Shown here piece after piece: positions 25,176 through 34,493 of a stretch of DNA of 64,000 nt. The first letter of the stretch is position 1. Each line of letters begins with the position of its first letter. The translations under genes and the position numbers were made by a program. This DNA comes from Alteromonadaceae bacterium 2753L.S.0a.02. GTDB taxonomy: Bacteria > Pseudomonadota > Gammaproteobacteria > Pseudomonadales > Cellvibrionaceae. The stretch covers positions 1,823,001-1,887,000 of the forward strand of contig VISH01000002.1 of NCBI GenBank assembly GCA_007827375.1. The letters run 5' to 3'. The notes under the pieces are model-generated. The model was not told the DNA's origin. It was given only the letters and a program-made list of their open reading frames with translations, and did not search any database.

Positions 25176-25625
25176 AGGGAATGGACAGGCGCTAAACTTT
25201 ATTTTAGTTATCTTTTTTAGGGCCAGTTAACACTAATTTATTCGCTGCTGTTGCTCGCCAAAAAAGCGAGTTTAGTCACGAAGAGCGCGGTTTAACCCCT
25301 TAAATGAGCGACGAGTAACGACGAATAGCCGCTTTTAGCGATCAACCCTTGGGGCCACCGGGCCGCGCAACGGCCCTTTCTCGAGCGCTGCAATGCCTAA
25401 TGGGTGTTGCTATTAGCGAGAGCTGGATAAATAAGTGTTAACAGGCTCGTGAGTAATCTAACCTATTCGGCTAAATATTGCCATTCCAATGTGTTGTGGT
25501 CGTGACACTTGCTATCGCTCGATAAACAAAACGCGCATATTGGCCCCCTAGTGAGTTGAAACTTCCGCCAAGGGTTTGCGCCGTGAGTTACGCCAGGTTT
25601 TGTGCCACTAGACCTTACTGCGGGC
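25176..25625. other. 450-bp intergenic region without a supported gene
   Basis: No open frame with a credible start or similarity is visible on either strand. The segment is moderately GC-rich, has short inverted repeats such as GGGCCGcgcaaCGGCCC (25370-25386), and separates two minus-strand genes. It probably contains the promoter of the 23292-25175 gene. Confidence 0.4.
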
Positions 25626-26630
25626 TCAGTTCAGGTTCTTGAAGTGGCGATACCAGTCCACAAATTTCGCAATACCATCGTAGATATCCACCGACGGTGA
25701 ATGCCCCGTGGCGGCAACCAGGGAATCGATATCGGCGTACGTGCGTTTCACATCTCCAGGTTGCATGGGAAGCATAATTTTCTCCGCTTCGCGGCCGCAG
25801 GCTTTTTCGATCGCATCAATAAAGGTTGCCAGTTCAATCGGGTTGTTATTGCCAATATTAAACACGCGATAAGGCGCGCTGCTGGTGGCTGGATTACTGC
25901 AATCGTCGTTGTCGTTGGCTTGCGGAATAACGTTTTGAATGCGAATAACGCCTTCTACGATATCGTCGATATAGGTAAAGTCGCGCTGCATTTTACCTTC
26001 GTTAAATACCTTAATAGGCTGGTTATTTAAGATGGCTTCGGTGAACAACCAAGGGGCCATATCCGGGCGACCCGCCGGACCGTACACCGTAAAAAAGCGC
26101 AGACCGGTTGTTGCAATGCTGTAGAGTTTGGAATAAGCGTGCGCCATCAGCTCGTTGGATTTTTTCGTGGCGGCGTAAAGCGATACCGGGTGATCGACAT
26201 TGTCACTTTCAGAAAAGGGTATCTTGGGGTTCATGCCGTATACGGAACTGGATGAGGCATACACCAAATGCTCGACATCATTGTGGCGGCAACCCTCGAG
26301 AATCGTCATGGTGCCCACCACATTGCCATCGATATAGTCAAACGGCGCTTCAATGGAATAGCGCACCCCAGCTTGCGCCCCGAGGTGAATCACCCTTTGG
26401 AATTTTTCAGTTTTAAATAGCTTGGCAACACCATCGCGGTCTGCCAGGTCCATAGTGACCTGTTGGTAGTTTTCAAAGGGAGTAATGCTTTCCAGGCGGT
26501 GCTGTTTTAAGGCGGGGTCGTAGTAGCTGTTAAGGTTGTCCAGGCCGATAACATCATGGCCTTGTTCGAGCAATCGTTTGCATGTTGCCGAGCCAATAAA
26601 CCCAGCTGATCCAGTCACTAAGAATTTCAT
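25626..26630 (-). CDS. NAD-dependent epimerase, UDP-glucuronate 4-epimerase-like
   Basis: A 334-residue extended SDR with TGSAGFIGSATCKRLLEQGH, Ser in YASSSSVYG, catalytic YAATKKSNE, and AGVRYSIEAPFDYIDGNVVG plus GRPDMAPWLFTEAIL, all typical of the UDP-glucuronate 4-epimerase (LspL/WbnF, CapI) group. It would convert UDP-glucuronate to UDP-galacturonate for capsule or LPS. It is divergent from ugd, whose product makes its substrate. The ~370-bp region between the two starts is occupied largely by a hairpin array. Confidence 0.87.
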   Translation of the reverse strand: MKFLVTGSAGFIGSATCKRLLEQGHDVIGLDNLNSYYDPALKQHRLESITPFENYQQVTMDLADRDGVAKLFKTEKFQRVIHLGAQAGVRYSIEAPFDYIDGNVVGTMTILEGCRHNDVEHLVYASSSSVYGMNPKIPFSESDNVDHPVSLYAATKKSNELMAHAYSKLYSIATTGLRFFTVYGPAGRPDMAPWLFTEAILNNQPIKVFNEGKMQRDFTYIDDIVEGVIRIQNVIPQANDNDDCSNPATSSAPYRVFNIGNNNPIELATFIDAIEKACGREAEKIMLPMQPGDVKRTYADIDSLVAATGHSPSVDIYDGIAKFVDWYRHFKNLN

Positions 26631-26691
26631 TGAAACCTACTGCTTTTCGGAAATTTGTCGGGGCATTTTAGGGAAAAAGAACAAGACGCGC

Positions 26692-26907
26692 CACAGGCGC
26701 GTGGTTTCGGGGAACGTGGCTACACCACTTCTAGGAACGCCACCTTCTCCACCTTCTGGAGCGGCTCGCTGGCGCTCCCTGCTGGGGAAGCTGCAACCTA
26801 GAAGTTCGTACAGCCAACGTTCCCAGAAGCAACATTTGTTGCGTGCCCAGCAGAGAAGCGTTCCCAGAAGGGAGGGTTCCGACCGTTCCAGCCGCTATAG
26901 GCGGCTG
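26692..26907. repeat. Hairpin array, family A (locus 1, upstream of ugd)
   Basis: Several short hairpins with different stems (for example CAACatttGTTG near 26830 and CAGCCGCtataGGCGGCTG at 26889-26907) are joined by recurring linkers of the type GTTCCCAGAAG, GCCCAGCAG or the complement CTTCTAGGAAC. Linker orientation reverses across the array. Any transcript crossing it should fold into a branched structure. Confidence 0.75.
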
Positions 26908-27003
26908 AAGTCGTTAATTATTCCGACATCCTTTTTAAGTGTTTCCGTCACTCCAACTGGGGTAGAATTCGAGTTTCGTTCCATGGTTAACACAGGTCGT
27001 ACT

Positions 27004-28170
27004 ATGAAAATAGCTGTTGCAGGTACAGGGTATGTGGGCTTGTCCAACGCGGTATTGTTGGCACAGCATAACGAGGTAGTCGCATTGGATTTAATCGCCG
27101 AGAAGGTGGATTTAATCAACACTAAAAAGTCGCCGATTGTGGATGCTGAAATCGAAGATTTTTTAGCCAACCGGCCATTGAATTTAACTGCAACACTGGA
27201 CAAAAACGCGGCCTACCAAGGGGCAGATTTTGTGATCATTGCCACGCCGACCGATTACGACGTGGAAACCAATTATTTCAATACCCGTTCGGTTGAGGCG
27301 GTGATTAAGGACGTAACGGCCATCAATCCCACCGCGACCATGGTGGTGAAATCTACCGTGCCCGTTGGCTTCACCCGAAAAATCAAAGAGGAATTAGGCA
27401 CCGAGCAGGTCATCTTTTCGCCAGAATTCCTGCGCGAAGGCAAAGCGCTCTACGATAACCTGCATCCGTCGCGCATTATTGTTGGCGAGCAATCTGAGCG
27501 CGCCAAAACCTTTGCAGGTTTGCTGGCAGAAGGCGCGGTGAAAACGGATATACAAATACTGTTTACCGATTCGACCGAAGCCGAAGCCATTAAGTTATTT
27601 TCCAACACTTACCTGGCCATGCGTGTGGCTTATTTTAACGAGTTGGACAGCTATGCAGAAATGAATGGCTTAAACACCCGGCAAATCATCGAAGGTGTGT
27701 GCCTCGACCCTAGAATCGGCAGCCACTACAACAACCCGTCGTTTGGTTATGGTGGTTATTGCCTGCCCAAAGACACCAAGCAATTGCTGGCCAACTATCA
27801 TGAAGTACCCAACAATCTGATTGGAGCCATTGTAGATGCCAACCGCACCCGTAAGGATTTTATTGCGGATTCCATCATTCGCAAAAGCCCCAAAATTGTT
27901 GGTGTGTACCGCCTGATTATGAAAGCCGGTTCAGACAATTTCCGCGCCTCGTCCATTCAGGGCGTGATGAAACGCATTAAAGCCAAAGGTATCGAAGTTA
28001 TCGTGTATGAGCCGGTGTTGCAGGAAAAAGACTTCTTCAACAGTCGCGTAGTGAACGACCTCGAAGCTTTCAAAGCCGAAAGCGATGTCATCGTCGCCAA
28101 TCGCATGGTGGATGATATTCGAGATGTCGCTGAGAAGGTTTATACGAGGGATTTGTTTAACAGCGACTAA
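27004..28170 (+). CDS. ugd: UDP-glucose 6-dehydrogenase
   Basis: A 388-residue protein of normal family length: N-terminal Rossmann motif MKIAVAGTGYVGLSNAVLLA, then IIATPTDYD, STVPVGFT, FSPEFLREGKALYDNLHPSR, and the active-site Cys in SFGYGGYCLPKDTKQLL. It oxidises UDP-glucose to UDP-glucuronate, feeding the divergent epimerase and capsule synthesis. The ATG at 27004 (AGGT upstream) matches the family N terminus; longer readings run through the hairpin array. The last 15 bases of coding sequence are repeated inverted immediately after the stop (28152-28200). Confidence 0.95.
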   Translation: MKIAVAGTGYVGLSNAVLLAQHNEVVALDLIAEKVDLINTKKSPIVDAEIEDFLANRPLNLTATLDKNAAYQGADFVIIATPTDYDVETNYFNTRSVEAVIKDVTAINPTATMVVKSTVPVGFTRKIKEELGTEQVIFSPEFLREGKALYDNLHPSRIIVGEQSERAKTFAGLLAEGAVKTDIQILFTDSTEAEAIKLFSNTYLAMRVAYFNELDSYAEMNGLNTRQIIEGVCLDPRIGSHYNNPSFGYGGYCLPKDTKQLLANYHEVPNNLIGAIVDANRTRKDFIADSIIRKSPKIVGVYRLIMKAGSDNFRASSIQGVMKRIKAKGIEVIVYEPVLQEKDFFNSRVVNDLEAFKAESDVIVANRMVDDIRDVAEKVYTRDLFNSD

Positions 28171-28200
28171 AAGCAAAGCTTTTAATCGCTGTTAAACAAA
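28152..28200. repeat. Gene-end palindrome spanning the ugd stop codon
   Basis: TTTGTTTAACAGCGA (28152-28166) is inside ugd; its reverse complement is at 28186-28200. Between them TAAAAGC and GCTTTTA also pair, so the stop TAA at 28168-28170 lies in a 22-bp stem with one mismatch. A hairpin array starts directly after it. It could act as a terminator, but no one-sided U-tract dominates. Confidence 0.85.
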
Positions 28201-28412
28201 CGCAAAGTTTGCTTGCGTGGAACGCCCGCAGAGCGGGCTGCTGGGTGCGCAACTAGGGTTGCTACTGGGAATGTTCGCTGTGCGAACTTTTAGCTTGTCC
28301 CTAGCAGGGAGCGAAAGCGACCGCCCCCAGAAGCCGCGAAAGCGGCGTTCCCAGCAGCGGCTTTGGCCGCGCTCCCAGAAGCCACCAAAGGTTAAAAACC
28401 TTTGGTCTGCCC
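28201..28412. repeat. Hairpin array, family A (locus 2, between ugd and GH43 gene)
   Basis: Consecutive hairpins include GCCCGCagaGCGGGC, GCAACtaggGTTGC, GTTCGCtgtGCGAAC, CCGCgaaaGCGG and CGGCtttgGCCG. On the left they are separated by linkers of CTGGGAA type, on the right by GTTCCCAGCAG and TCCCAGAAG. Left and right linkers are complementary, so the array can fold as one tree-like cruciform. Confidence 0.8.
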
Positions 28413-28418
28413 CTTTGA

Positions 28419-29438
28419 TTAATCCCGATAAGGATTCAAAGTAACAATCTTCCCCTCATCATCATATTGAATCTCTGCCATTTTCACAGAGCGCAAATGG
28501 GTAATGCCTTTTGAGAGGCTTGAGTCGTGGTAGAACAGGAACCAGCGACCTTGGTATTCGCAGATGGAGTGGTGAGTGGTCCAGCCGACCACCGGGTTCA
28601 TGATGCGGCCGCCGTAGGTGAAGGGGCCGTAGGGGCTGTCGCCGGTGGCATAGCACAGATAATGGGTATTGCCGGTGGAGTAGCTGAAGTAGTATTTGCC
28701 GTTGTATTTATGCATCCAAGACGCTTCAAAAAAGCGGCGATCGTGGTCGCCTGCGAGCAGTGGTTTGCCGTCTTCATCGAGAATGGTGATCTCGCGCGGA
28801 TCTTCGGCGAACTCCAGCATGTCGTCACTCATTTTGGCAACAATAGGGCCTAGCGCGGGCTCGTCATCCGCAGGTTCTTCGTTGGCCTCGTTGTAGGTGT
28901 TGTTGCGATAGTTTTGCAACTGACCACCCCAAATTCCACCGAAGTACATGTAGTACTCGCCATCGTCATCGGCAAAAACTGCTGGGTCGATAGTGAAGCT
29001 GCCTTTAATGGCTTCCGGCTGAGCGACGAAGGGCCCAACTGGGGAATCGCTCACAGCAGCACCAATTTGGAAAATACCATCGGCTTTTTTTGCGGGGAAG
29101 TAGAGATAATATTTGCCGTTTTTACAGGCGGCATCCGGCGCCCACATCTGACGTTCCGCCCAGGGCACGTCTTTGACATGCAGCGCTACGCCATTATCGA
29201 CGGCTTCGGATTCTGGATTGTCCATGGAGATTACGTGGTAATCCTCCATCCCAAAATGGTCGCCGTTGTCGTTGAAAGGAATGCCCGCGTCTATATCGTG
29301 CGACGGATAAATGTAAATCTTGCCGTCGAACACATGGGCAGAAGGGTCCGCAGTGTAAATATGGTTAACCAGTGGTTGCGAGATGGCTTTGGCATTTACT
29401 TCGTCAAAATCGAGTTGTGTGTATTCTTCATCGGCCAT
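28419..29438 (-). CDS. Glycoside hydrolase family 43 protein (beta-xylosidase/alpha-L-arabinofuranosidase type)
   Basis: A 339-residue protein without a signal peptide, so cytoplasmic. It has the five-bladed propeller markers of GH43: the base Asp in YTADPSAHVFDGKIYIYPSH, the pKa-modulating Asp in FTIDPAVFADDDGEYYMYFG and the acid Glu in RRFFEASWMHKYNGKYYFSY. Such intracellular enzymes cleave xylo- or arabino-oligosaccharides taken up whole. It is followed upstream by a GPH-type transporter gene in the same direction, 86 bases apart, forming a small utilisation operon. Confidence 0.88.
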   Translation of the reverse strand: MADEEYTQLDFDEVNAKAISQPLVNHIYTADPSAHVFDGKIYIYPSHDIDAGIPFNDNGDHFGMEDYHVISMDNPESEAVDNGVALHVKDVPWAERQMWAPDAACKNGKYYLYFPAKKADGIFQIGAAVSDSPVGPFVAQPEAIKGSFTIDPAVFADDDGEYYMYFGGIWGGQLQNYRNNTYNEANEEPADDEPALGPIVAKMSDDMLEFAEDPREITILDEDGKPLLAGDHDRRFFEASWMHKYNGKYYFSYSTGNTHYLCYATGDSPYGPFTYGGRIMNPVVGWTTHHSICEYQGRWFLFYHDSSLSKGITHLRSVKMAEIQYDDEGKIVTLNPYRD

Positions 29439-29524
29439 GGGGCTGTATAACCTTCGGTTAAATTGTGAATAGGAAAACGGGCCGCAAAAGTTTGCGACCC
29501 GGCATAAAAGATACGAGCGAATGG

Positions 29525-30997
29525 TTAGATTGTAGCAGTTCGGCGAGTTGCCAGGTCTGATTCAATCTGGGTTTCCATGCGCTTGTTAATTTCATAGAAG
29601 AACAGGCAACCTGCAGCCAGGAAAAACGGTATCGCGGCATACAGACTAATCGCCAATCGAATTCCCTGTACCGTGGTTTCGCTTTGCACCAGCAGGTCAG
29701 GGTTATAACCGTAATTTTCCAGAATCATGGAAGCAATGGTACTTCCCAATGTAAGGCCACCTTTCAAGCCGAGAATACTGGCCGAGAAAATAATCGCAGT
29801 TGCGCGACGATTATTTTTCCATTCAGAGTAGTCGGCCACGTCGGCAATCATTGCCCACATCAGCGGAATCGAAACACCGTAGAAGAAGCCATGCAGAATT
29901 TGCGAGATAAACATCGCGCCGATAGCGTCTTTTGGAAAGGCGATAAAGGCCAGGATAAAAATCGTGGAAATGGTGAGGAACAACATATAAATGTTGCGCT
30001 TACCGAAACGGTCGGCCAGAGGTTTTGAAAAACCAATCCCCACAATCATTAGAATAATGCCGCCACCATTGAACAGACCATAGCCCGATGCAGTTGCTTC
30101 GCGGGGCCATTCAAAATGCCAGCCCAAGCTAGCGAACACCGCGGTCAACCAATCGATAAATGAGTAGAAACCAATACCGGTAAGGAATTCCGTGAGAGCT
30201 GCTTCATCCACGTAATTATTGAAGTAATAAATGTACATGCCGCCTTTTAAGGCGAGTGTAATAAACACCAAAATAACCACGCCCAGCATAATTAACCAGG
30301 GCACATTGCGAAGCAAATCGCGCAGGTCGTCGGCGATTTTTGTGTCGTTTTCCTGAACCACCACAACGCGTTCCTTGGTGGTAAGAAAGGTAATTACGAA
30401 GCAGATAACGGCTGCGACGGCAAAGACGGTCATAACCATTTTAAAGCCGAGCGCTTGGTCGCCCTTGCCAGCCATTAGAATAATGGGAAGCATGAGAACC
30501 TGAATAATAAACTGGGCCACCATCACCGCCACAAAGCGATACGCCGATAAACTGTTGCGCTCAGCCATATTGCCGGTTAGCACACCGCTCAGCGAGGCAT
30601 AAGGCAGGTTATTGGCGGAATACAGCGTTACCAGCAGTAAATAGGTGCCAAAGGCGTAGACGATTTTGCCGGTAGGGCTTAAATCGGGTGTGGTAAAGGT
30701 GAGGAAAATCATGAGCGCAAAGGGCAGGGCGGTCCACAATACCCAGGGGCGATATTTACCCCAACGCGTGTTGGTGCGGTCGGCGATCATCCCCATAATG
30801 GGCGCGAAAACAACACCACCCAATATGCCACACCAAAAAATGACAGTTTGCGCAGCGCCTGCGCCTAACTTGTATACGTCGGTGTAGAAGAAAACGATAT
30901 AAGTGACCAGTGTTTGGAAAACCAGATTGGCTGCCAGGTCTCCCAGGCTATAACCGATCTTTTCCAAAACGGAAAGTTTGTCTGATTGTGTATTCAT
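29525..30997 (-). CDS. Glycoside-pentoside-hexuronide (GPH) family sugar:cation symporter
   Basis: A 490-residue protein with twelve predicted helices and the GPH/MFS_2 signature: EKIGYSLGDLAANLVFQTL at the N terminus, then GMIADRTNTRWGKYRPWVLW after the second helix and NNLPYASLSGVLT. These carriers import oligosaccharides, e.g. xylobiose, with H+ or Na+. It is the first gene of an operon with the cytoplasmic GH43 enzyme, which should hydrolyse the imported sugar. No regulator is encoded next to it. Confidence 0.9.
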   Translation of the reverse strand: MNTQSDKLSVLEKIGYSLGDLAANLVFQTLVTYIVFFYTDVYKLGAGAAQTVIFWCGILGGVVFAPIMGMIADRTNTRWGKYRPWVLWTALPFALMIFLTFTTPDLSPTGKIVYAFGTYLLLVTLYSANNLPYASLSGVLTGNMAERNSLSAYRFVAVMVAQFIIQVLMLPIILMAGKGDQALGFKMVMTVFAVAAVICFVITFLTTKERVVVVQENDTKIADDLRDLLRNVPWLIMLGVVILVFITLALKGGMYIYYFNNYVDEAALTEFLTGIGFYSFIDWLTAVFASLGWHFEWPREATASGYGLFNGGGIILMIVGIGFSKPLADRFGKRNIYMLFLTISTIFILAFIAFPKDAIGAMFISQILHGFFYGVSIPLMWAMIADVADYSEWKNNRRATAIIFSASILGLKGGLTLGSTIASMILENYGYNPDLLVQSETTVQGIRLAISLYAAIPFFLAAGCLFFYEINKRMETQIESDLATRRTATI

Positions 30998-31371
30998 TTT
31001 TTAGTTATTCAAGTGGCGTGAAAGAACAACAAAATTTGAGGGAGAATACTCAAATTTCACTCCGGGCCCTATTGTGTTGGGCTTATGATTTTATGGATGT
31101 TCCGCTCTTTGTGCCCTGGCGGCGTGGCAGAATCACCCGAGATGGTAGCGCGCCCCCAATCCCGCGCGATTGCATCAGGCCGCCATTCTAGCAGAATAGG
31201 CGTGTACAGCCACATAAATGCGCGCTTTTAAAGGGCATGTGACGGCACTAAGGCCTTGAAAATCCATTATATTTTGATCTGCTTGCAATAGCCCCAAAGC
31301 CCCGGCCTTTGCTGCTTGCGAGTGACCAACTTCCTCTATACAATACGCGCCCTCGCGATGCGGGATAAAAT
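30998..31371. other. Intergenic region upstream of the symporter gene and tRNA-Val
   Basis: No gene is supported. The left part must contain the divergent-side promoter of the symporter-GH43 operon; the right part contains the tRNA-Val promoter (31316-31344). Confidence 0.5.
31316..31344 (+). promoter_or_regulatory. tRNA-Val promoter
   Basis: TTGCGA (31316-31321) and TACAAT (31339-31344) are separated by 17 bases and lie 28 bases before the tRNA, a good sigma-70 promoter. Confidence 0.7.
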
Positions 31372-31448
<77 letters not shown>

Positions 31449-31494
31449 AAATAAATCCCAATAAAATCAAAGAGTTAAAAATTTATATTAGGGC

Positions 31495-31523
31495 TTGACA
31501 CCCCTCGGGCGCATAAGTACCAT
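31495..31523 (+). promoter_or_regulatory. tRNA-Asn promoter
   Basis: A perfect TTGACA (31495-31500) and TACCAT (31518-31523) are 17 bases apart, 48 bases upstream of tRNA-Asn. Confidence 0.7.
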
Positions 31524-31571
31524 ACGCGCTCTTTTCGGGCAGGGCCAGAAACTGGCACCCACCCAAACCAT

Positions 31572-31647
31572 TCCGCCTTAGCTCAGTTGGTAGAGCAAAT
31601 GACTGTTAATCATTGGGTCGCTGGTTCGAGCCCAGCAGGCGGAGCCA
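31572..31647 (+). tRNA. tRNA-Asn (anticodon GTT)
   Basis: A 76-base cloverleaf with acceptor TCCGCCT/AGGCGGA, anticodon loop CTGTTAA (anticodon GTT), T arm CTGGTTCGAGCCCAG and encoded CCA. An integrase-bearing segment follows directly, so the 3' end may be an old attachment site, but no second copy was found. Confidence 0.95.
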
Positions 31648-31680
31648 AATATTACCTATATAAATCAATAGGTTATGAAA

Positions 31681-31713
31681 AAAGGTCAATCTTTGGGTTG
31701 ACCTTTTTTTTCT
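31681..31713. terminator. Bidirectional hairpin terminator
   Basis: AGGTCAA, a short loop (TCTTTGGG) and TTGACCT are flanked by A7-like and T8-like runs. It serves tRNA-Asn on the plus strand and the IS-split gene on the minus strand; that gene's stop codon (31686-31688) lies in the stem. Confidence 0.75.
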
Positions 31714-32213
31714 GAATTGACCTCATTCTGTCCACAGTCAATTCCAAATTCCTTTAATCTTGCAACCATCTCTTCTGGTATCGCCTCTTTTCTTTCGGCT
31801 AACTCCACTCTTATCGCTCTCTTCAATTCATTCTTCTCTTCATCAATGCCTGTGAGCTTAATCTGTATATCGAGTGCAGACTCTGTGAGCAGTCTGATCT
31901 CCTCTACTGATTCGCAGAGTCCATTGGCATGTATCCATGCTGCGAATGAGTTCAGGTAAAGTTTGATCAGTTGTTGTAGATCTAGGTGTTCATTTCCAAT
32001 CTTGGAGAGAGTTTTCACTTGTTTCAGAACGTCATTACTTTCTAAAGCGAGGTGTTGGCGAGCTTCGCTTCTTAGAGTGCAGAGGTCGTCTATTTTTTTA
32101 GTAACCTCTGAACGCGATATAGCTTTTTGTGCTTTAGTAAGGCTCGATTCCTCCAGGCTATCCAAGAATTCATGGCATCTGAAGACTGTTGTTTCTGTTT
32201 TTGAAAGGAGATT

Positions 32214-32221
32214 ATTTAACC
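32214..32221. repeat. IS66 target-site duplication, left copy
   Basis: atttaacc directly precedes the IS66 end at 32222 and is repeated exactly at 34486-34493. Eight bases is diagnostic for IS66-type transposition. Confidence 0.95.
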
Positions 32222-32244
32222 GTAAGCGCCAAACGAACCCCACC

Positions 32245-33744
32245 CTATTCAAGGATGGTATTCCAAGGCAATAACGCGTCAATATCCTCAATGCTGCGCG
32301 CATTGGGCAGCTCTTTAAAAACGTGCGTTAAATAGTCGTAGATATTGAGTTTATTAGCCTTAGCGGTTTCGATCAGGCTATAGAGGTTGGCACTGGCTTT
32401 AGCCCCTGCTTGGCTTTTACTAAATAGCCAGTTCTTGCGGCCAATGGTAAACGGTCTAATGGCGCGCTCAGCGGCGTTATTGTCTATGGGATACCGACCA
32501 TCCTCCAGATAGGCGATGAGGCGATCCCACTGATTGTTGAGATACACCAACGCCTTACCGATTGCCGTTTTTGGGGGCACGGTGTGCAGACTTTTTTCCA
32601 TCCAGTCTTTGAGTTTGTTGAGGATGGGCTCGGCTTCTTGGTGTCGAATCGCGAAGCGTTTATCGGGAGGTTCGTCTTTTATGCGTTTTTCGATGGCATA
32701 AAGACGCCGGATAAAAGCCAGTGCCTGATCGGCTTTGCCGGTTTTGCCCTTTTTCTGGAGATCTTGCGCCTCTTTGAACTTACGTCGAGCATGCGCCCAG
32801 CAACCTAAGCGCGTAATACCGTAGTCGTTACACGCTTTTTGATATCCCTCATAACCGTCAACCATAATGGCGGTGTTTTCGGCACTCAACAGATTAACCG
32901 GGACCTGTTGGCCGCGACCTTCCGCATAATGGAAGATACACGCGGGTTTTTCGCCGTCATGAGCCATGACCCACATATAACTTTTGCTCTGAGCGGTTTT
33001 ACCTGGCTCATCCAGCACTTGTAGTGGCGTTTCGTCCACATGAAGGTAAGTCTGTTTATGCAGATGCTCAATCAGCAGATTAATCAAGGGCTGAACCAAC
33101 TCGCCACATTTCACCATCCAGTTGGCCATATTGGTGCGATCCAACTCGATCCCGATGCGTTTGAACATCTCGCTTTGGCGGTACAGTGGCAACGCATCGC
33201 CATACTTCTGTACGGCGATAAACGCGAGCAAGCCGGGGCTCGCGATACTTTTTTCGATAGGCTGTTTGGGTTTAGCGGCTGTTACGATGTGGCCCTCACA
33301 GCAGGGGCAGGCATACTTTAATCGCTTGTGGCGGATAACTGTGACCTTAGCGGGAACGATGTCTAATTGCTCGTGATTATCACTGCCAATATTTTTTAGC
33401 GTGCTACCATCGTGAGGACAAACTTTCTCAGATTCGGGGATATCGTGAATAATGTCTTCACGAGGAAAATTATCCGGGATACTTACGCGTGGCTTCTGTG
33501 TACGGGTATGGCCTTTAACTGGGGTGGTTTCTGGTTCTGCTTCAGCTACATCATCGGTCAGAACCTCTTCCGCTTCGTTAAATAAGCCCAACTGATCGGG
33601 CGAGGATTTTTCGCTGGAAGCACCAAAGCGTTTTTTGAAGAGCTTTTTAAGCTGCTCGTTGAGAACGGAAATCTGGGCATCGCGCTCCGCTAATTGCGCA
33701 CGCAATAACGCGTTCTCTTTTTGTAAGGCTGCCGCATCGGTCAT
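32245..33744 (-). CDS. tnpC: IS66 family transposase TnpC
   Basis: A 499-residue, full-length TnpC: N-terminal leucine-rich coiled coil (ALLRAQLAERDAQISVLNEQ) with FKKRFGASSEKSSPDQ, then a zinc-finger-like CPHDGSTLKN / YACPCCEGHI region, the DDE core (YLHVDETPLQVLD, IMVDGYEGYQKAC, NNAAERAIRPFTIGRKNW with Glu) and a short C-terminal IS66_C tail. It catalyses cut-and-paste or copy-type movement with TnpA and TnpB. It starts 24 bases after tnpB. No damage is visible. Confidence 0.95.
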   Translation of the reverse strand: MTDAAALQKENALLRAQLAERDAQISVLNEQLKKLFKKRFGASSEKSSPDQLGLFNEAEEVLTDDVAEAEPETTPVKGHTRTQKPRVSIPDNFPREDIIHDIPESEKVCPHDGSTLKNIGSDNHEQLDIVPAKVTVIRHKRLKYACPCCEGHIVTAAKPKQPIEKSIASPGLLAFIAVQKYGDALPLYRQSEMFKRIGIELDRTNMANWMVKCGELVQPLINLLIEHLHKQTYLHVDETPLQVLDEPGKTAQSKSYMWVMAHDGEKPACIFHYAEGRGQQVPVNLLSAENTAIMVDGYEGYQKACNDYGITRLGCWAHARRKFKEAQDLQKKGKTGKADQALAFIRRLYAIEKRIKDEPPDKRFAIRHQEAEPILNKLKDWMEKSLHTVPPKTAIGKALVYLNNQWDRLIAYLEDGRYPIDNNAAERAIRPFTIGRKNWLFSKSQAGAKASANLYSLIETAKANKLNIYDYLTHVFKELPNARSIEDIDALLPWNTILE

Positions 33745-33767
33745 GGCGCCTATTATACAAAAAAAGA

Positions 33768-34124
33768 TTAAGCAACATCGGTAAAATGGAGGGTGTGATG
33801 TGGTTTAAAGTCGCGATAATCAAAGCCGCGTAGTAACCAGCCCCATTGCTCGTGGGTGAGCGTGAGTGTTGAGAGCAAATCTTTGCGAGGCCATTTGAAT
33901 TTATCGCGCTCAAGGCGCTTTTGCCAGAGTGCAAAGCCGGTACGATCCCAATAGAGTACCTTGAGTTGTGAGCGGTTTTTATTGCAGAACACGAACAGTG
34001 CCGAACTGTACACATCCAGTGCCATGGAATCACTCACAATCACTGCCAGCCCGTTGATGGCCTTGCGGAAATCGACGGGATCGCGATGCAGGTAAATGGG
34101 AATGGAATCAGGCCACTGAATCAT
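33768..34124 (-). CDS. tnpB: IS66 family accessory protein TnpB
   Basis: A 118-residue TnpB with the standard pattern DPVDFRKAINGLAVIV, ALFVFCNKNRSQLKVLYWDR and TGFALWQKRLERDKFKWP. The start overlaps tnpA's stop by 4 bases. Its N-terminal 42 codons are repeated at 1-128. Required, with TnpA, for efficient transposition in IS66 elements; the biochemical role is unresolved. Confidence 0.94.
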   Translation of the reverse strand: MIQWPDSIPIYLHRDPVDFRKAINGLAVIVSDSMALDVYSSALFVFCNKNRSQLKVLYWDRTGFALWQKRLERDKFKWPRKDLLSTLTLTHEQWGWLLRGFDYRDFKPHHTLHFTDVA

Positions 34125-34405
34125 GCCAAGGCTTTTACCAGGGCAACGAATGAAGGAATCGGCATGGTGCTGGGGCAGAGAATTTTACAGTGGCCGATTT
34201 GTAAAACCAGGCAATTGGTGTGTTCTACCTCAGGTAGTACAATCGCTTTCGCGAAAGGGCTGCCCTCAGAGGCTCTGCGCTTGGAAAGCTTCAAGCTGAA
34301 GTACTTGGGATTAATATCGCGTTGTTTACAGAATTCTGTTTGCGATAGGCCTGATTGCTCATAGTCAGCAAAGAGCTGGGGCCAGTTGTGCTTTTTGTTG
34401 GGCAT
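34121..34405 (-). CDS. tnpA: IS66 family accessory protein TnpA
   Basis: A 94-residue basic protein with the same translation as the copy at 125-409. It has a helix-turn-helix-like segment at residues ~9-35 and a short C-terminal beta part. It leads the tnpABC operon, 80 bases from the element's right end, from which the promoter presumably reads leftwards. Confidence 0.92.
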   Translation of the reverse strand: MPNKKHNWPQLFADYEQSGLSQTEFCKQRDINPKYFSLKLSKRRASEGSPFAKAIVLPEVEHTNCLVLQIGHCKILCPSTMPIPSFVALVKALA

Positions 34406-34485
34406 GGGGACTCCTCGTTGGATGGAGCCTTTACGTTACATTTGCTTTTGAAGTCTGGCTAGAGTGTGATTCGATTGGCGCTTAC

Positions 34486-34493
34486 ATTTAACC
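34486..34493. repeat. IS66 target-site duplication, right copy
   Basis: atttaacc directly follows the IS66 end at 34485 and matches 32214-32221 exactly. Confidence 0.95.

Larger units (their letters stand above)
32222..34485 (-). mobile_element. Complete IS66-family element (2264 bp)
   Basis: The element runs from gtaagcgccaaacgaa (32222) to its inverted counterpart ttcgattggcgcttac (ending 34485), flanked by an exact 8-bp duplication (atttaacc). It carries tnpA, tnpB and tnpC, all apparently intact, on the minus strand. Its right 489 bp is repeated at 1-489, so this element is recently active in this genome. It interrupts a membrane-protein gene. Confidence 0.97.

Noticed and set aside
26536..27003. 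N-terminal extension of the ugd reading frame
   Set aside because: It translates the epimerase antisense and the hairpin array; the conserved protein start is MKIAVAGTGYVG at 27004.
28914..29450. Long plus-strand open frame opposite GH43
   Set aside because: It is antisense to clear GH43 catalytic motifs; a codon shadow.
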